A stretch of 14,683 nt of DNA from Clostridia bacterium (GTDB lineage Bacteria > Bacillota_A > Clostridia > Christensenellales > Borkfalkiaceae): contig JAFTIK010000055.1 in NCBI GenBank assembly GCA_017456945.1, positions 1 to 14,683 on the forward strand. The letters are read 5' to 3'. The stretch's first letter is position 1. The number at the start of each line of letters is the position of its first letter. Below, piece after piece: positions 1 through 7,331 of the stretch. Under the pieces are notes generated by a model. The model made no database searches and was not told where the DNA came from. It worked only from the letters and a program-made list of their open reading frames with translations. The translations under genes were made by a program, and so were the position numbers.

Positions 1-974
1 GCAACGCCCGTGGGGTGATATTGTAAAGTATCTGCGTAAAGAAGTTTAGCGCCTGCTCTGTAACCCAAAACCAAACCGTCGGCAGTAGCGCCGTAGTGGT
101 TAGATGTTGGGAAACCTTGATAGTGTAATCTGCCTGCGCCACCCGTTGCAATAATAACCGTTTTAGCCTTTGCAACGTAGATGTCCTTAGTTTCCATATT
201 CATTAAAACTGCGCCCGCAACCTTGCCTTCGGTATCTTTAATAAGTTCGATAGCCGAAGTAAAGTCGATAACCGGAATACCACGGTTTAACACTTCGTCA
301 CGAAGAGTTCTCATAATTTCTGCGCCCGAATAGTCCTTACAAGCGTGCATACGCTTTCTAGAAGTACCGCCACCGTGAGTGGTAACCATGGTGCCGTCAG
401 CATCTTTATCGAACATAACGCCGAGTTCGTTAAGCCACTTAATAGCGTCGGGAGCGTCGTTAACTAATTTGTAAAGAAGTTCGTGCTTAGCAGCGAAGTG
501 ACCGCCACCAAAAGCATCGAGATAGTGAATAGCAGGGCTATCGTTGGGCTTATCTGCAGCCTGAATACCACCTTCTGCCATCATGGTGTTTGCGTCACCT
601 ATACGAAGTTTGGTAACCATCATAACCTTTGCGCCCTTGTTATCTGCTTCAATAGCAGCAGAAGAACCTGCGCCACCACCACCGATAACCAAAACGTCAA
701 CGTCGTAATCGGGTTTAGAAAGGTCGATATCCATATCTAACACTCTAGATTTGCCTTGTAAAAGGTCTGCGAGTTCGTGTAGAACTTTGCCACCCTTGTT
801 CGGACCTACTTTAAGGTTTTCGTAAGCCGATTCTATGTAGTCGGGGTGATTTTCCTTTAATACTTGTTGTTTTTCATCGGCGCTCATTCTGCCGAAAAGT
901 TTTTCAAGTCTTTCTTGTCTGGTAGCTTCAACCTTTTTCATTGAAGCCAACTGTTCTTCGGTATATTTATACAT
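1..974 (-). CDS. frdA: Fumarate reductase/succinate dehydrogenase-type flavoprotein subunit, N-terminal part (cut by left edge)
   Basis: The 324 visible codons are the N-terminal half or so of a FAD-dependent fumarate reductase/succinate dehydrogenase flavoprotein. The first 90 residues are an extension not found in E. coli FrdA. A Rossmann dinucleotide motif (VLVIGGGGAGSSAA, residues 94-107) follows, then AEGGIQAA near 133-140, GGGTSRKRMH at 201-210, ATGGAGR at 276-282 and the dicarboxylate-site motif QYHPTG at 318-323. Aligning TKLRIGDANT with the classical SKVYPMRSHT stretch puts Asn129 where the FAD-linking histidine should be, so FAD is probably bound non-covalently. No signal peptide or twin-arginine motif is seen, which points to a cytoplasmic enzyme. 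The gene starts 9 bases after the iron-sulfur subunit with an AGGAGG site before the ATG. Fumarate reduction is the likely reaction, but a related flavin-dependent ene-reductase with another substrate is possible, because the catalytic arginine region lies outside the window. Confidence 0.9.
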   Translation of the reverse strand, partial: MYKYTEEQLASMKKVEATRQERLEKLFGRMSADEKQQVLKENHPDYIESAYENLKVGPNKGGKVLHELADLLQGKSRVLDMDIDLSKPDYDVDVLVIGGGGAGSSAAIEADNKGAKVMMVTKLRIGDANTMMAEGGIQAADKPNDSPAIHYLDAFGGGHFAAKHELLYKLVNDAPDAIKWLNELGVMFDKDADGTMVTTHGGGTSRKRMHACKDYSGAEIMRTLRDEVLNRGIPVIDFTSAIELIKDTEGKVAGAVLMNMETKDIYVAKAKTVIIATGGAGRLHYQGFPTSNHYGATADGLVLGYRAGAKLLYADTLQYHPTGV

Positions 975-983
975 AACACCCTC

Positions 984-1658
984 CTACTTTTCGATTTCTC
1001 TATTGTTATAGAGTTCTTTAAGTTCTTCGATAGGCTTATTCATAAGCGTTTCGATAAGTTCTTTGTACTTGCCGTCTTCAATTTCCTTAACTCTTTCCAA
1101 AAGGTGTTTGGATTCGGGCGCCATATACTTGCCGTAAAGACGACGAGCAAGTTCAGCAACCTGCGGATGAGATATGCCTGCGGGGCAACGGGAAGAACAT
1201 ACGCCACACATTACGCAGTCGAAAGATTCTTCTGCGCACTTGTCGTATTCACCGCGTTGAGCGTAAGCGATATACTGCATTACGTTAAGCGACTGGGTAC
1301 AAGCCTTAGTACAAGCGTTACAACCGATACAAGCGTAAATTTCCGGATACAACTGCATCATAATCTGTTCGCTCGGTTTAACCTTTTCAATATCGTAAAC
1401 TTGTTTTACGAGCGGGAAGAACGGAAGGGTTGCAACGTACATATTGTCTTCAACTTTAGTTTGGCAAGCCAAGCAAGCGTGCAATTCCCTATCCCCTTTA
1501 ATACGGTAAATGGTAGAGCAAGCGCCACAGAAACCGTTTCTGCAACCACAACCACGAACGAGTTGGTAGCCTGCATATTCCATAGCCTTCATAATAGTAA
1601 GGCTTTCGGGAACTTCATACTTTTTACCAAACAAAAAAACGTTAACTTTATTTTCCAT
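984..1658 (-). CDS. frdB: Fumarate reductase-type iron-sulfur subunit (2Fe-2S plus two 4Fe-4S)
   Basis: This 224-residue protein is the electron-transfer partner of the flavoprotein downstream. Residues 1-75 form a plant-type [2Fe-2S] domain with Cys39, Cys44, Cys47 and either Cys62 or Cys65. Residues 105-165 carry two ferredoxin motifs: Cys110/113/116/120 and Cys148/151/154/158. Both are regular CxxCxxCxxxC motifs. Classical SdhB/FrdB instead has a C-x5-C-x3-CP second motif that makes the quinone-proximal [3Fe-4S] cluster, so this subunit probably serves a soluble partner. It resembles the N-terminal half of archaeal thiol:fumarate reductase TfrB, without its CCG (HdrB-like) half. The C-terminus (about 180-224) is charged and probably helical. 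An AAGGAG site precedes the ATG, 18 bases after flxA. No membrane-anchor gene lies between the two subunits. The family is clear; the exact donor is inferred. Confidence 0.88.
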   Translation of the reverse strand: MENKVNVFLFGKKYEVPESLTIMKAMEYAGYQLVRGCGCRNGFCGACSTIYRIKGDRELHACLACQTKVEDNMYVATLPFFPLVKQVYDIEKVKPSEQIMMQLYPEIYACIGCNACTKACTQSLNVMQYIAYAQRGEYDKCAEESFDCVMCGVCSSRCPAGISHPQVAELARRLYGKYMAPESKHLLERVKEIEDGKYKELIETLMNKPIEELKELYNNREIEK

Positions 1659-1676
1659 TTGTGTTTTCTCCTTATA

Positions 1677-2504
1677 TCAATATTCATTCGGCAATTCATC
1701 GAGTTGGTCGAAACGGAATACCGGACCGTCTTTACATACGTATTTAGAACCTACGTTACATCTACCGCACTTACCTACGCCACACTTCATACGAAGTTCG
1801 AGCGTGGTGTAAACTTGCGTCTTTTCAAACCCTAACGAGCGAAGCCCTTCAAGCGTGAACTTAATCATTATCGGCGGACCGCAAAGAACTGCTATCTTGT
1901 TTGTATCAAAGCCGAGTTCCTTAACGTAGTTGGGAACGAAACCAACGTGCCCGTCCCAGCCTTCTTGTTCACGGTCGATAGTTAAGTGAACGTTAACGCC
2001 TTCGTCGGTTGCCCATTCGTTGATTATTTCTTGATAATCTAAAAGGTCGTCTTTACTTCTCGAACCGTAAACGATATCTATTTTGCCGTATCTATCACGG
2101 TAATGTCTGCAATAGTTAATTACCGAACGCAAGGGGGCTAAACCAACGCCACCTGCAACGAACAAAAGGTCTTTGCCTGCAAACACGTCGTCAACCGGAC
2201 AAGGATTTCCGTAAGGTCCGCGAACGGTAACTTGTTGACCGACTTCTGCTTGATGTAACCAAGTGGTTAAACAACCGCACTTCTTAATCGAGAATTCCAT
2301 AAATTCGGTATTCGTGGGAGAAGAAGTGATAGAGAACATTGCCTCGCCTACGCCGGGGATTGAAACCATTGCGCATTGACCGGGGTGGTGTTCAAAGAGT
2401 TTTTTGCCTTCTGGCGAAACTACTCTGAAAGTTTTAATATCCGGCGTATCTTGTCTTATATCCGTTATCACGCCGAGTTTCGGAATTAAAGTTTCGTTAT
2501 TCAT
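1677..2504 (-). CDS. flxA: FAD/NAD-binding oxidoreductase subunit, FlxA/AsrB/HydG type
   Basis: This 275-residue protein belongs to the ferredoxin-NADP reductase-like family that includes anaerobic sulfite reductase B, sulfhydrogenase gamma and PyrK. It is the likely NADH entry point of the complex. Residues 10-100 form the FAD-binding barrel, with a MFSITSSP stretch at 56-63. A nucleotide-binding segment VAGGVGLAPLRS lies at 116-127 and CGPPIM at 208-213, which contacts NAD(P)H in this family. The C-terminus has a PyrK-like [2Fe-2S] motif with Cys241, Cys246, Cys249 and Cys257. The start overlaps the end of the upstream iron-sulfur gene by 8 bases and has a GGAGG site inside that gene, suggesting coupled translation. 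Naming as FlxA rests on its neighbours FlxB, FlxC, FlxD and HdrABC. NADH rather than NADPH is inferred from characterised Flx systems, not from residues here. Confidence 0.87.
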   Translation of the reverse strand: MNNETLIPKLGVITDIRQDTPDIKTFRVVSPEGKKLFEHHPGQCAMVSIPGVGEAMFSITSSPTNTEFMEFSIKKCGCLTTWLHQAEVGQQVTVRGPYGNPCPVDDVFAGKDLLFVAGGVGLAPLRSVINYCRHYRDRYGKIDIVYGSRSKDDLLDYQEIINEWATDEGVNVHLTIDREQEGWDGHVGFVPNYVKELGFDTNKIAVLCGPPIMIKFTLEGLRSLGFEKTQVYTTLELRMKCGVGKCGRCNVGSKYVCKDGPVFRFDQLDELPNEY

Positions 2505-3525
2505 TTTCTTTACCTCCGAGAGTTTTCATAACTTTTACGATATTCATTGAAATCGGGCACTTTGCCAAGCAACGACCGCAACCTACGCAACTGAACATAC
2601 CGTCGTTATTATCGGGATAGTACACGAGTTTGTGCATAAATCTTTGACGGAAACGTTCTTTTTGCGAAAGTCTTGAGTTGCCGTGCGCCATCAAAGTGAA
2701 ATCGCTATACATACAAGAGTCCCAACATCTGAAACGCTTAACGCCTTTACCCGTGTTAAAGTCCTTAACGTCGTAACATTGACAGGTCGGGCAAACGAAA
2801 GTACAAGTTCCACAACCCAAGCAATGAGAAGAAAGTTCATCCCAAGCAGGATCGTCAAAATATTCTTTGGTTTTACCCGCGCCGAACTTGTCGGTAGTAA
2901 GATCTTTAAGCGGAAGTTTGTCCATTATAGCGGAAATTGCTTTCTTTTGTTCTTCAACCGCTTTGTTATCAGCGTCTTCTGTAATAGAAGAAACCTTATT
3001 TAATAGCGTTTCACCCTTTTCGGTGTTTGCTTGTAGATACAAATCGGTAGCCGTCTTCCAAGCGGTGATATCGCCTGCGGGAGATGCGGGGTCGATACCG
3101 AAAGTCTTACAGAAACAAGTTTCGGCAGGCTTACCGCACGCTAGCGAAATGATAACCCCTTTTTCTCTTCTAGAAGCGTAATAACTATCAACGGGTTCAG
3201 ATAAGAATACTCTATCGAGAATTTCAAAACTCTTAACGTCGCAACCGCGAACGCCGAAGATTACGAAATCTTCTTTTTCCGACCTAGTATCGATAATTTC
3301 AATGTTTTTGCCTTCGGTTTTGAATTCCATAAGGTTTTCCGTCTGCGGAAAGAAAAAGTCTTTTGCACTTCTAGTGGTATTCAAAGCGTTGCTTAGTTGA
3401 ACGCCTTCTTCCCAAAGTTTAAATGACGCAATGCCGTTCTTACCGTCAACGGGAATATAGAGTTTAGCATTTTCAGAAATCAAAGCGAAGAACTTGTCTA
3501 TATTAGATAATGATACTTTACGCAT
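2497..3525 (-). CDS. flxB: Iron-sulfur electron-transfer subunit, FlxB/AsrA/HydB type
   Basis: This 342-residue cytoplasmic protein is related to anaerobic sulfite reductase A and sulfhydrogenase beta, which relay electrons from a flavin NADH subunit. The N-terminal 200 residues are the family's poorly characterised region, with isolated cysteines (95, 130, 137, 139). The C-terminal part holds two ferredoxin motifs: Cys235/238/241/245, continuing into CPTCQC (Cys248, Cys250), and Cys313/316/319/323. Cys267 and Cys271 add further possible ligands. The start is set at 3525: an AGGGGGG run sits just before the upstream stop and the ATG follows that stop by one base. A longer reading to 3564 adds 13 residues that only overlap the upstream gene. 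FlxB versus FlxC is assigned from gene order and is uncertain. Confidence 0.82.
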   Translation of the reverse strand: MRKVSLSNIDKFFALISENAKLYIPVDGKNGIASFKLWEEGVQLSNALNTTRSAKDFFFPQTENLMEFKTEGKNIEIIDTRSEKEDFVIFGVRGCDVKSFEILDRVFLSEPVDSYYASRREKGVIISLACGKPAETCFCKTFGIDPASPAGDITAWKTATDLYLQANTEKGETLLNKVSSITEDADNKAVEEQKKAISAIMDKLPLKDLTTDKFGAGKTKEYFDDPAWDELSSHCLGCGTCTFVCPTCQCYDVKDFNTGKGVKRFRCWDSCMYSDFTLMAHGNSRLSQKERFRQRFMHKLVYYPDNNDGMFSCVGCGRCLAKCPISMNIVKVMKTLGGKENE

Positions 3526-3526
3526 A

Positions 3527-4516
3527 TTACTTATCCCCCCTGTTAACTGCATCGGAAGGTTCAATATCTTCCTTGGTATAGTTTACTAGCGGAGCGCGAC
3601 TGCCTTCTTTTTCGCCAGCCTGATAATCGCCGTAGAAACTGTTAATATCTTTAATGAACTTACGGTTCAAAAGATGTAAGGGAATATTTTGCGGACAAAC
3701 CCTTGAACATTCACCGCAGTCAGTGCAACGACCTGCAACGTGGAAGGCGCGAATGATGTGGAACATCTTTTCTTCAAAACTATCGGAAATAGCCTTGTTT
3801 TCTACGCCAGAGTTGGGGTTGCCGAACACGCACTTTTCACAAGTACAAGCAGGGCAAACGTCACGGCAAGCGTTACAACGGATACAACGGGAAAGTTCGT
3901 TCTGCCAGAAAGCAAATCTTTCGTCTGCCGACATTGCTTCTAACTTTGCAACTTCGTCAAAACGGTTACTATCTAAAACCTCGCCTTCTTCGCCGATAAG
4001 TTCGTCGTAATAAACGTGTTTTTTACTCTTGCAGTTTACGCAACGTTCTTGCAAAAGGTCTTTCTTGTCGATAGCCTTAACGCCGTCGTAAAGAGTTTCT
4101 ACCTTTATTTGGTCGGTGGAATCGTCAACCGAGATAATGCCGTCGCCAGCAAGTTCTTTAAGTTTAGTTAAATCTATCATTCCGTCGCAAGGAATACCGA
4201 TAGCGTAAACCTTTTCCTTATCGAAACGGTGTTCGGTAAGAAGTTGGTTAAAACTGTAAGTGTCGCAAGGTTTTAAGAAAACTAAAATCTTGCCTTCACC
4301 CTTACGGGTTTCTTTAATCAAATATTTAGAGAAGTTCGCGCCCGAGAAATCACCGAAAACGAAATCTTTCTTCATTTCTTCTGCGCTAGCGAAAACGGCG
4401 GGAGTTACGTCGTAAGAAAATTCACCTTTCTTCCAACCGAGAACTCTGTTAACTACACCGTCGGATAAAAGTTTTTCTGCCTTTTCGATAAGCAAATCAC
4501 GCGTTATTTTTTGCAT
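3527..4516 (-). CDS. flxC: Second iron-sulfur electron-transfer subunit, FlxC type
   Basis: This 329-residue protein is a diverged relative of the next gene and probably another relay between FlxA and FlxD/HdrA. The same layout is visible: an N-terminal region with scattered cysteines (84, 110, 159, 162), then a ferredoxin motif at Cys211/214/217/221 continuing into CPACTCEKC (Cys224, 226, 229), and a second motif at Cys264/267/270/274. Both proteins share the unusual C-x2-C-x2-C-x3-CPxCxC pattern, which suggests duplication and divergence. The hydrophilic C-terminal tail (300-329) is rich in acidic and basic residues. The start overlaps the end of the MvhD-type gene by 13 bases and has a GGAGG site about 8 bases before the ATG. 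It belongs to the 4Fe-4S dicluster/AsrA-HydB group; no catalytic role of its own is evident. Confidence 0.82.
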   Translation of the reverse strand: MQKITRDLLIEKAEKLLSDGVVNRVLGWKKGEFSYDVTPAVFASAEEMKKDFVFGDFSGANFSKYLIKETRKGEGKILVFLKPCDTYSFNQLLTEHRFDKEKVYAIGIPCDGMIDLTKLKELAGDGIISVDDSTDQIKVETLYDGVKAIDKKDLLQERCVNCKSKKHVYYDELIGEEGEVLDSNRFDEVAKLEAMSADERFAFWQNELSRCIRCNACRDVCPACTCEKCVFGNPNSGVENKAISDSFEEKMFHIIRAFHVAGRCTDCGECSRVCPQNIPLHLLNRKFIKDINSFYGDYQAGEKEGSRAPLVNYTKEDIEPSDAVNRGDK

Positions 4517-4938
4517 CTTAAATCCTCCAGTCTTTTATTTTCGCCGAGAGAAGCGACCTTTTCGGCAAAGTCGTTCATAGTAGCCGCGAATTTTGCGCCT
4601 TCCGCAGCGGATACCCACTCTACGCGAGTACGTTCTCTTTCAATGCCGAGATAATCGAGCATAGAGAACAAAAGCGCCATTCTACGTCTTGTATAATAGT
4701 TACCCGAAGTGTAGTGGCAGTCGCCAGGGTGGCAACCACAAAGGATTACCCCGTCTGCCCCACGCTGAAACGCGCGAAGTATGAACATGGGATTTACACG
4801 ACAGGAACAAGGTACTCTTATAATTTTTACTTCTGCAGGATATGCCAAGCGGTTGCTACCTGCAAGGTCTGCGCCGGCGTAAGAACACCAGTTACAACAG
4901 AACGCTACGATTTTTGGTTTATATCCGTTTACTTGCAT
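4504..4938 (-). CDS. flxD: MvhD/FlxD-type [2Fe-2S] electron-transfer subunit
   Basis: This 144-residue protein matches the small MvhD family (methyl-viologen hydrogenase delta subunit), which docks on HdrA and passes electrons into it. The conserved cysteines are all present: FCCNWC at 13-18, PCSCR at 43-47, and CGCHPGDCHY with Cys67, Cys69 and Cys74. The family binds one [2Fe-2S] cluster. The start overlaps the end of hdrA by 10 bases, and a GGAGG lies about 10 bases upstream inside hdrA. In methanogens MvhD connects a [NiFe] hydrogenase to HdrA. Here no hydrogenase subunits are nearby and three Flx-type genes follow directly, so it most likely links the NADH-oxidising FlxABC module to HdrABC. 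Confidence 0.9.
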   Translation of the reverse strand: MQVNGYKPKIVAFCCNWCSYAGADLAGSNRLAYPAEVKIIRVPCSCRVNPMFILRAFQRGADGVILCGCHPGDCHYTSGNYYTRRRMALLFSMLDYLGIERERTRVEWVSAAEGAKFAATMNDFAEKVASLGENKRLEDLRCKK

Positions 4939-6923
4939 ATTGCGTCAACCTCCGCCATAATTTGTTTACTTGCAAAGCCCTTAAGGTCCATAGCGCCCGA
5001 AGGACAAACAACCGTACAACATCCGCAACCTTGACAGATTGCTTCGTTAACTTGAGCCACCCTACGAATAAGCGTAGTTCTGTTTGGCCCACGGAATTCT
5101 TTATCTGCGTAAGTGATTGCGCCGTACGGGCAAACCTTTTCACAAGACGAACAGCCGTTACACATCATTTCGTCAGACTGCGCAACGCACGGGTTACCCG
5201 TAAGTTTATCTTTAGCGAGAAGACCTATAACCTTAGCAGCCGCAGCGCCCGCTTGAGATACCGTTTCGGGAATATCTTTCGGACCTTGGCAACAACCGGA
5301 AAGGAACACGCCCGCCGTAGGACTTTCTACAGGACGAAGTTTGGGGTGCGCTTCGGTAAAGAAGTCGTTGGTATCCATACTTGCGGTAAGCATTGTTGCC
5401 AAAGGTCTTGCAGACTTATCGGGTTCTATTGCCGCCGCCAAAACAACCAAGTCGGCTTGCATATTTATCTGTTTATTCGCAAGAAGGTCGGATGCTCTTA
5501 CCATAAGTTTATCCCCTTCAGGCGAAATCTTACCAACCATACCTTTTATATAATGTACGCCGTATTCTTCAACTGCGCGACGGTAGAACTCGTCAAAGTT
5601 CTTACCAGGCGTTCTTACGTCGATATAGAAAACGGTAACGTCGGTATCCGGATATTTATCACGGGTAAGCATTGCGTGCTTTGCCGTGTACATACAACAA
5701 ATTTTAGAGCAGTATTCCTTTCCCTTTTCAGCGCAAGCCGAGCAACGTGAACCAACGCATTGAACGAAAACGATTTTTTCGGGGTGCTTGCCGTCTGACG
5801 GGCGAAGAAGTTTACCTGCGGTAGGACCGGCAGCGTTCATAAGACGTTCAAATTCAAGTGAAGTGATAACGTCTTTAGACTGACTGTAAGCGTATTCGTC
5901 AAACTTATCCATACTTATAGGATTAAAGCCGGTAGCGGCAACGATTGCGCCGTACTTTTGTTCAACGAATTCGTCTTTTTGCGAATAGTCGATAGCCTTT
6001 GCCGTACATACCTTAGAACATACCCCGCACTTGCCCGTTTTAAGCATAGTACAATAGTTAGCGTCTATGGTAGCAACCTTAGGAACTGCTTGCGCAAACG
6101 GAATATAGATTGCGCGGCGGTTATCCATGCCGAGATTGAATTCGTTGGGAACTTTCTTCTGCGGACATTTTTCGGTACAGAGACCACAACCCGTACAAAC
6201 GTCTTCCTTTACGTAGCGGGCTTTCTTCTTAATAGTAACGTCGAAGTTACCTACGAAACCCTTGATATCTACAACTTCGCTATACGAATAAATTTTAATC
6301 TTTTCGTGTTGAGCAACGTCAACCATCTTAGGCGTAAGAATACAAGCCGCGCAGTCAAGCGTCGGGAAAGTCTTATCTATCTGCGCCATTTTACCACCGA
6401 TAGTAGGCTTAGTTTCCACGATATCAACTTCAAAACCTGCATCAGCAATATCCAAAGCAGTTTGAATACCTGCTATACCGCCGCCGATAACGAGCGCGCG
6501 TTTGGTAACGGGGCTTTCACCTGCGGTAAGGGGGGCGTTAAGGTTAACCTTTGCGATAGCCGTTCTACCGAGAACGATTGCCTTTTCCGTACCCGTAGCC
6601 ATATCCTTATGTATCCAAGAACATTGTTCACGAATATTTGCGATTTCAACCATATACGGGTTGATGCCCGCAGCTTGCGCGGTCTTTCTAAACGTGCCTT
6701 CGTGCATTCTCGGCGAGCAAGAGCAGATTACCAAGCCCGTAAGTTTATGTTCCTTAATGGCTTCCTTAATCATTTCTTGACCTGCTTGCGAACACATATA
6801 TTGATAGTTGGTGGATAAAACTACGCCCGGCTCGTTTTTGAGCGCTTCGGCAACGGCTTTAACGTCAACCGTGCCTGCGATATTACTACCACACCAACAA
6901 ACGAATACTCCTATTCTTTGCAT
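4929..6923 (-). CDS. hdrA: Heterodisulfide reductase subunit A, bifurcating flavoprotein
   Basis: This 664-residue protein is a full-length HdrA, close in size to methanogen HdrA. It is the flavoprotein on which electron bifurcation is placed in Hdr complexes. The N-terminal domain has VCWCGSNIAG (Cys9, Cys11) plus Cys44, Cys67 and Cys69. The FAD-binding Rossmann motif VIGGGIAGIQTA is at 145-156, and TLDCAACILTPKM follows at 188-200. An inserted ferredoxin domain has Cys243/246/249/253 and a second group at Cys291/299/302/306. A CVGSR segment with a CSKICC stretch lies at 389-410. The C-terminal ferredoxin domain has Cys588/591/594/598 and Cys630/633/636/640, the expected ferredoxin-facing branch. 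The gene starts 12 bases after hdrC behind an AGGAG site and overlaps flxD. The family assignment is certain; ferredoxin as the low-potential acceptor is inferred. Confidence 0.95.
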   Translation of the reverse strand: MQRIGVFVCWCGSNIAGTVDVKAVAEALKNEPGVVLSTNYQYMCSQAGQEMIKEAIKEHKLTGLVICSCSPRMHEGTFRKTAQAAGINPYMVEIANIREQCSWIHKDMATGTEKAIVLGRTAIAKVNLNAPLTAGESPVTKRALVIGGGIAGIQTALDIADAGFEVDIVETKPTIGGKMAQIDKTFPTLDCAACILTPKMVDVAQHEKIKIYSYSEVVDIKGFVGNFDVTIKKKARYVKEDVCTGCGLCTEKCPQKKVPNEFNLGMDNRRAIYIPFAQAVPKVATIDANYCTMLKTGKCGVCSKVCTAKAIDYSQKDEFVEQKYGAIVAATGFNPISMDKFDEYAYSQSKDVITSLEFERLMNAAGPTAGKLLRPSDGKHPEKIVFVQCVGSRCSACAEKGKEYCSKICCMYTAKHAMLTRDKYPDTDVTVFYIDVRTPGKNFDEFYRRAVEEYGVHYIKGMVGKISPEGDKLMVRASDLLANKQINMQADLVVLAAAIEPDKSARPLATMLTASMDTNDFFTEAHPKLRPVESPTAGVFLSGCCQGPKDIPETVSQAGAAAAKVIGLLAKDKLTGNPCVAQSDEMMCNGCSSCEKVCPYGAITYADKEFRGPNRTTLIRRVAQVNEAICQGCGCCTVVCPSGAMDLKGFASKQIMAEVDAICK

Positions 6924-6935
6924 CTGTATTCTCCT

Positions 6936-7328
6936 TTATTTGCTGTATTTCCTAAGTGCTGTAACGATGGCGTGTTGTGGCAAGTCTTCGTCTAAAAGTT
7001 CAGGGATTTGATCTGCTTTTAAGTGGTTAGCGCCTTGTTCCCTTACTACCGAAAGTCTTACGGCTTCGATAAGTTTAGCAGGCTCTACGCCACGCGGACA
7101 TCTTTCCACACAAGCAAAGCAAGTCAAACACTTGTAAATGGACTTGGACTTCAAAAGCGGTTCGATATCCCCCGTTTCCACCATGTAAACGAACTGGTGG
7201 GGATGATATTCCATTTCGTCGTACGCAGGGCAAGTTCCCGAGCATTTTCCGCATTTCATACATTTTCTCGGGTTAACTCCACTACGACGAACGATTTCCT
7301 GAATCATGTTCTCTTTGGAATTTTCCAT
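6936..7328 (-). CDS. hdrC: Heterodisulfide reductase subunit C
   Basis: This small 130-residue iron-sulfur protein carries electrons from HdrA to HdrB. It holds two classical [4Fe-4S] motifs: CMKCGKCSGTCP at residues 23-34 and CLTCFACVERCPRG at 67-80. The rest is short helical sequence, with a PELLDEDLPQHAIV stretch near the C-terminus. It is on the short side for the family. It lies directly after hdrB with a 3-base gap and has an AAGGAG site before the ATG, overlapping the hdrB end. No membrane segment is present, so this is the soluble HdrABC type rather than the membrane-bound HdrDE type. Confidence 0.92.
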   Translation of the reverse strand: MENSKENMIQEIVRRSGVNPRKCMKCGKCSGTCPAYDEMEYHPHQFVYMVETGDIEPLLKSKSIYKCLTCFACVERCPRGVEPAKLIEAVRLSVVREQGANHLKADQIPELLDEDLPQHAIVTALRKYSK

Positions 7329-7331
7329 TTT

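Noticed and set aside
1104..1835. Plus-strand open frame of 243 codons
   Set aside because: Antisense to frdB and flxA, spans both genes and the gap between them, and has no motif.
4842..5750. Long plus-strand open frame of about 300 codons opposite hdrA
   Set aside because: It lies wholly antisense to a clear HdrA, has no family motif, no convincing ribosome binding site, and its composition is that of reverse-translated codon bias.
5958..6818. Second long plus-strand open frame (286 codons) opposite hdrA
   Set aside because: Same reasoning: shadow of hdrA codon usage with no recognisable domain.
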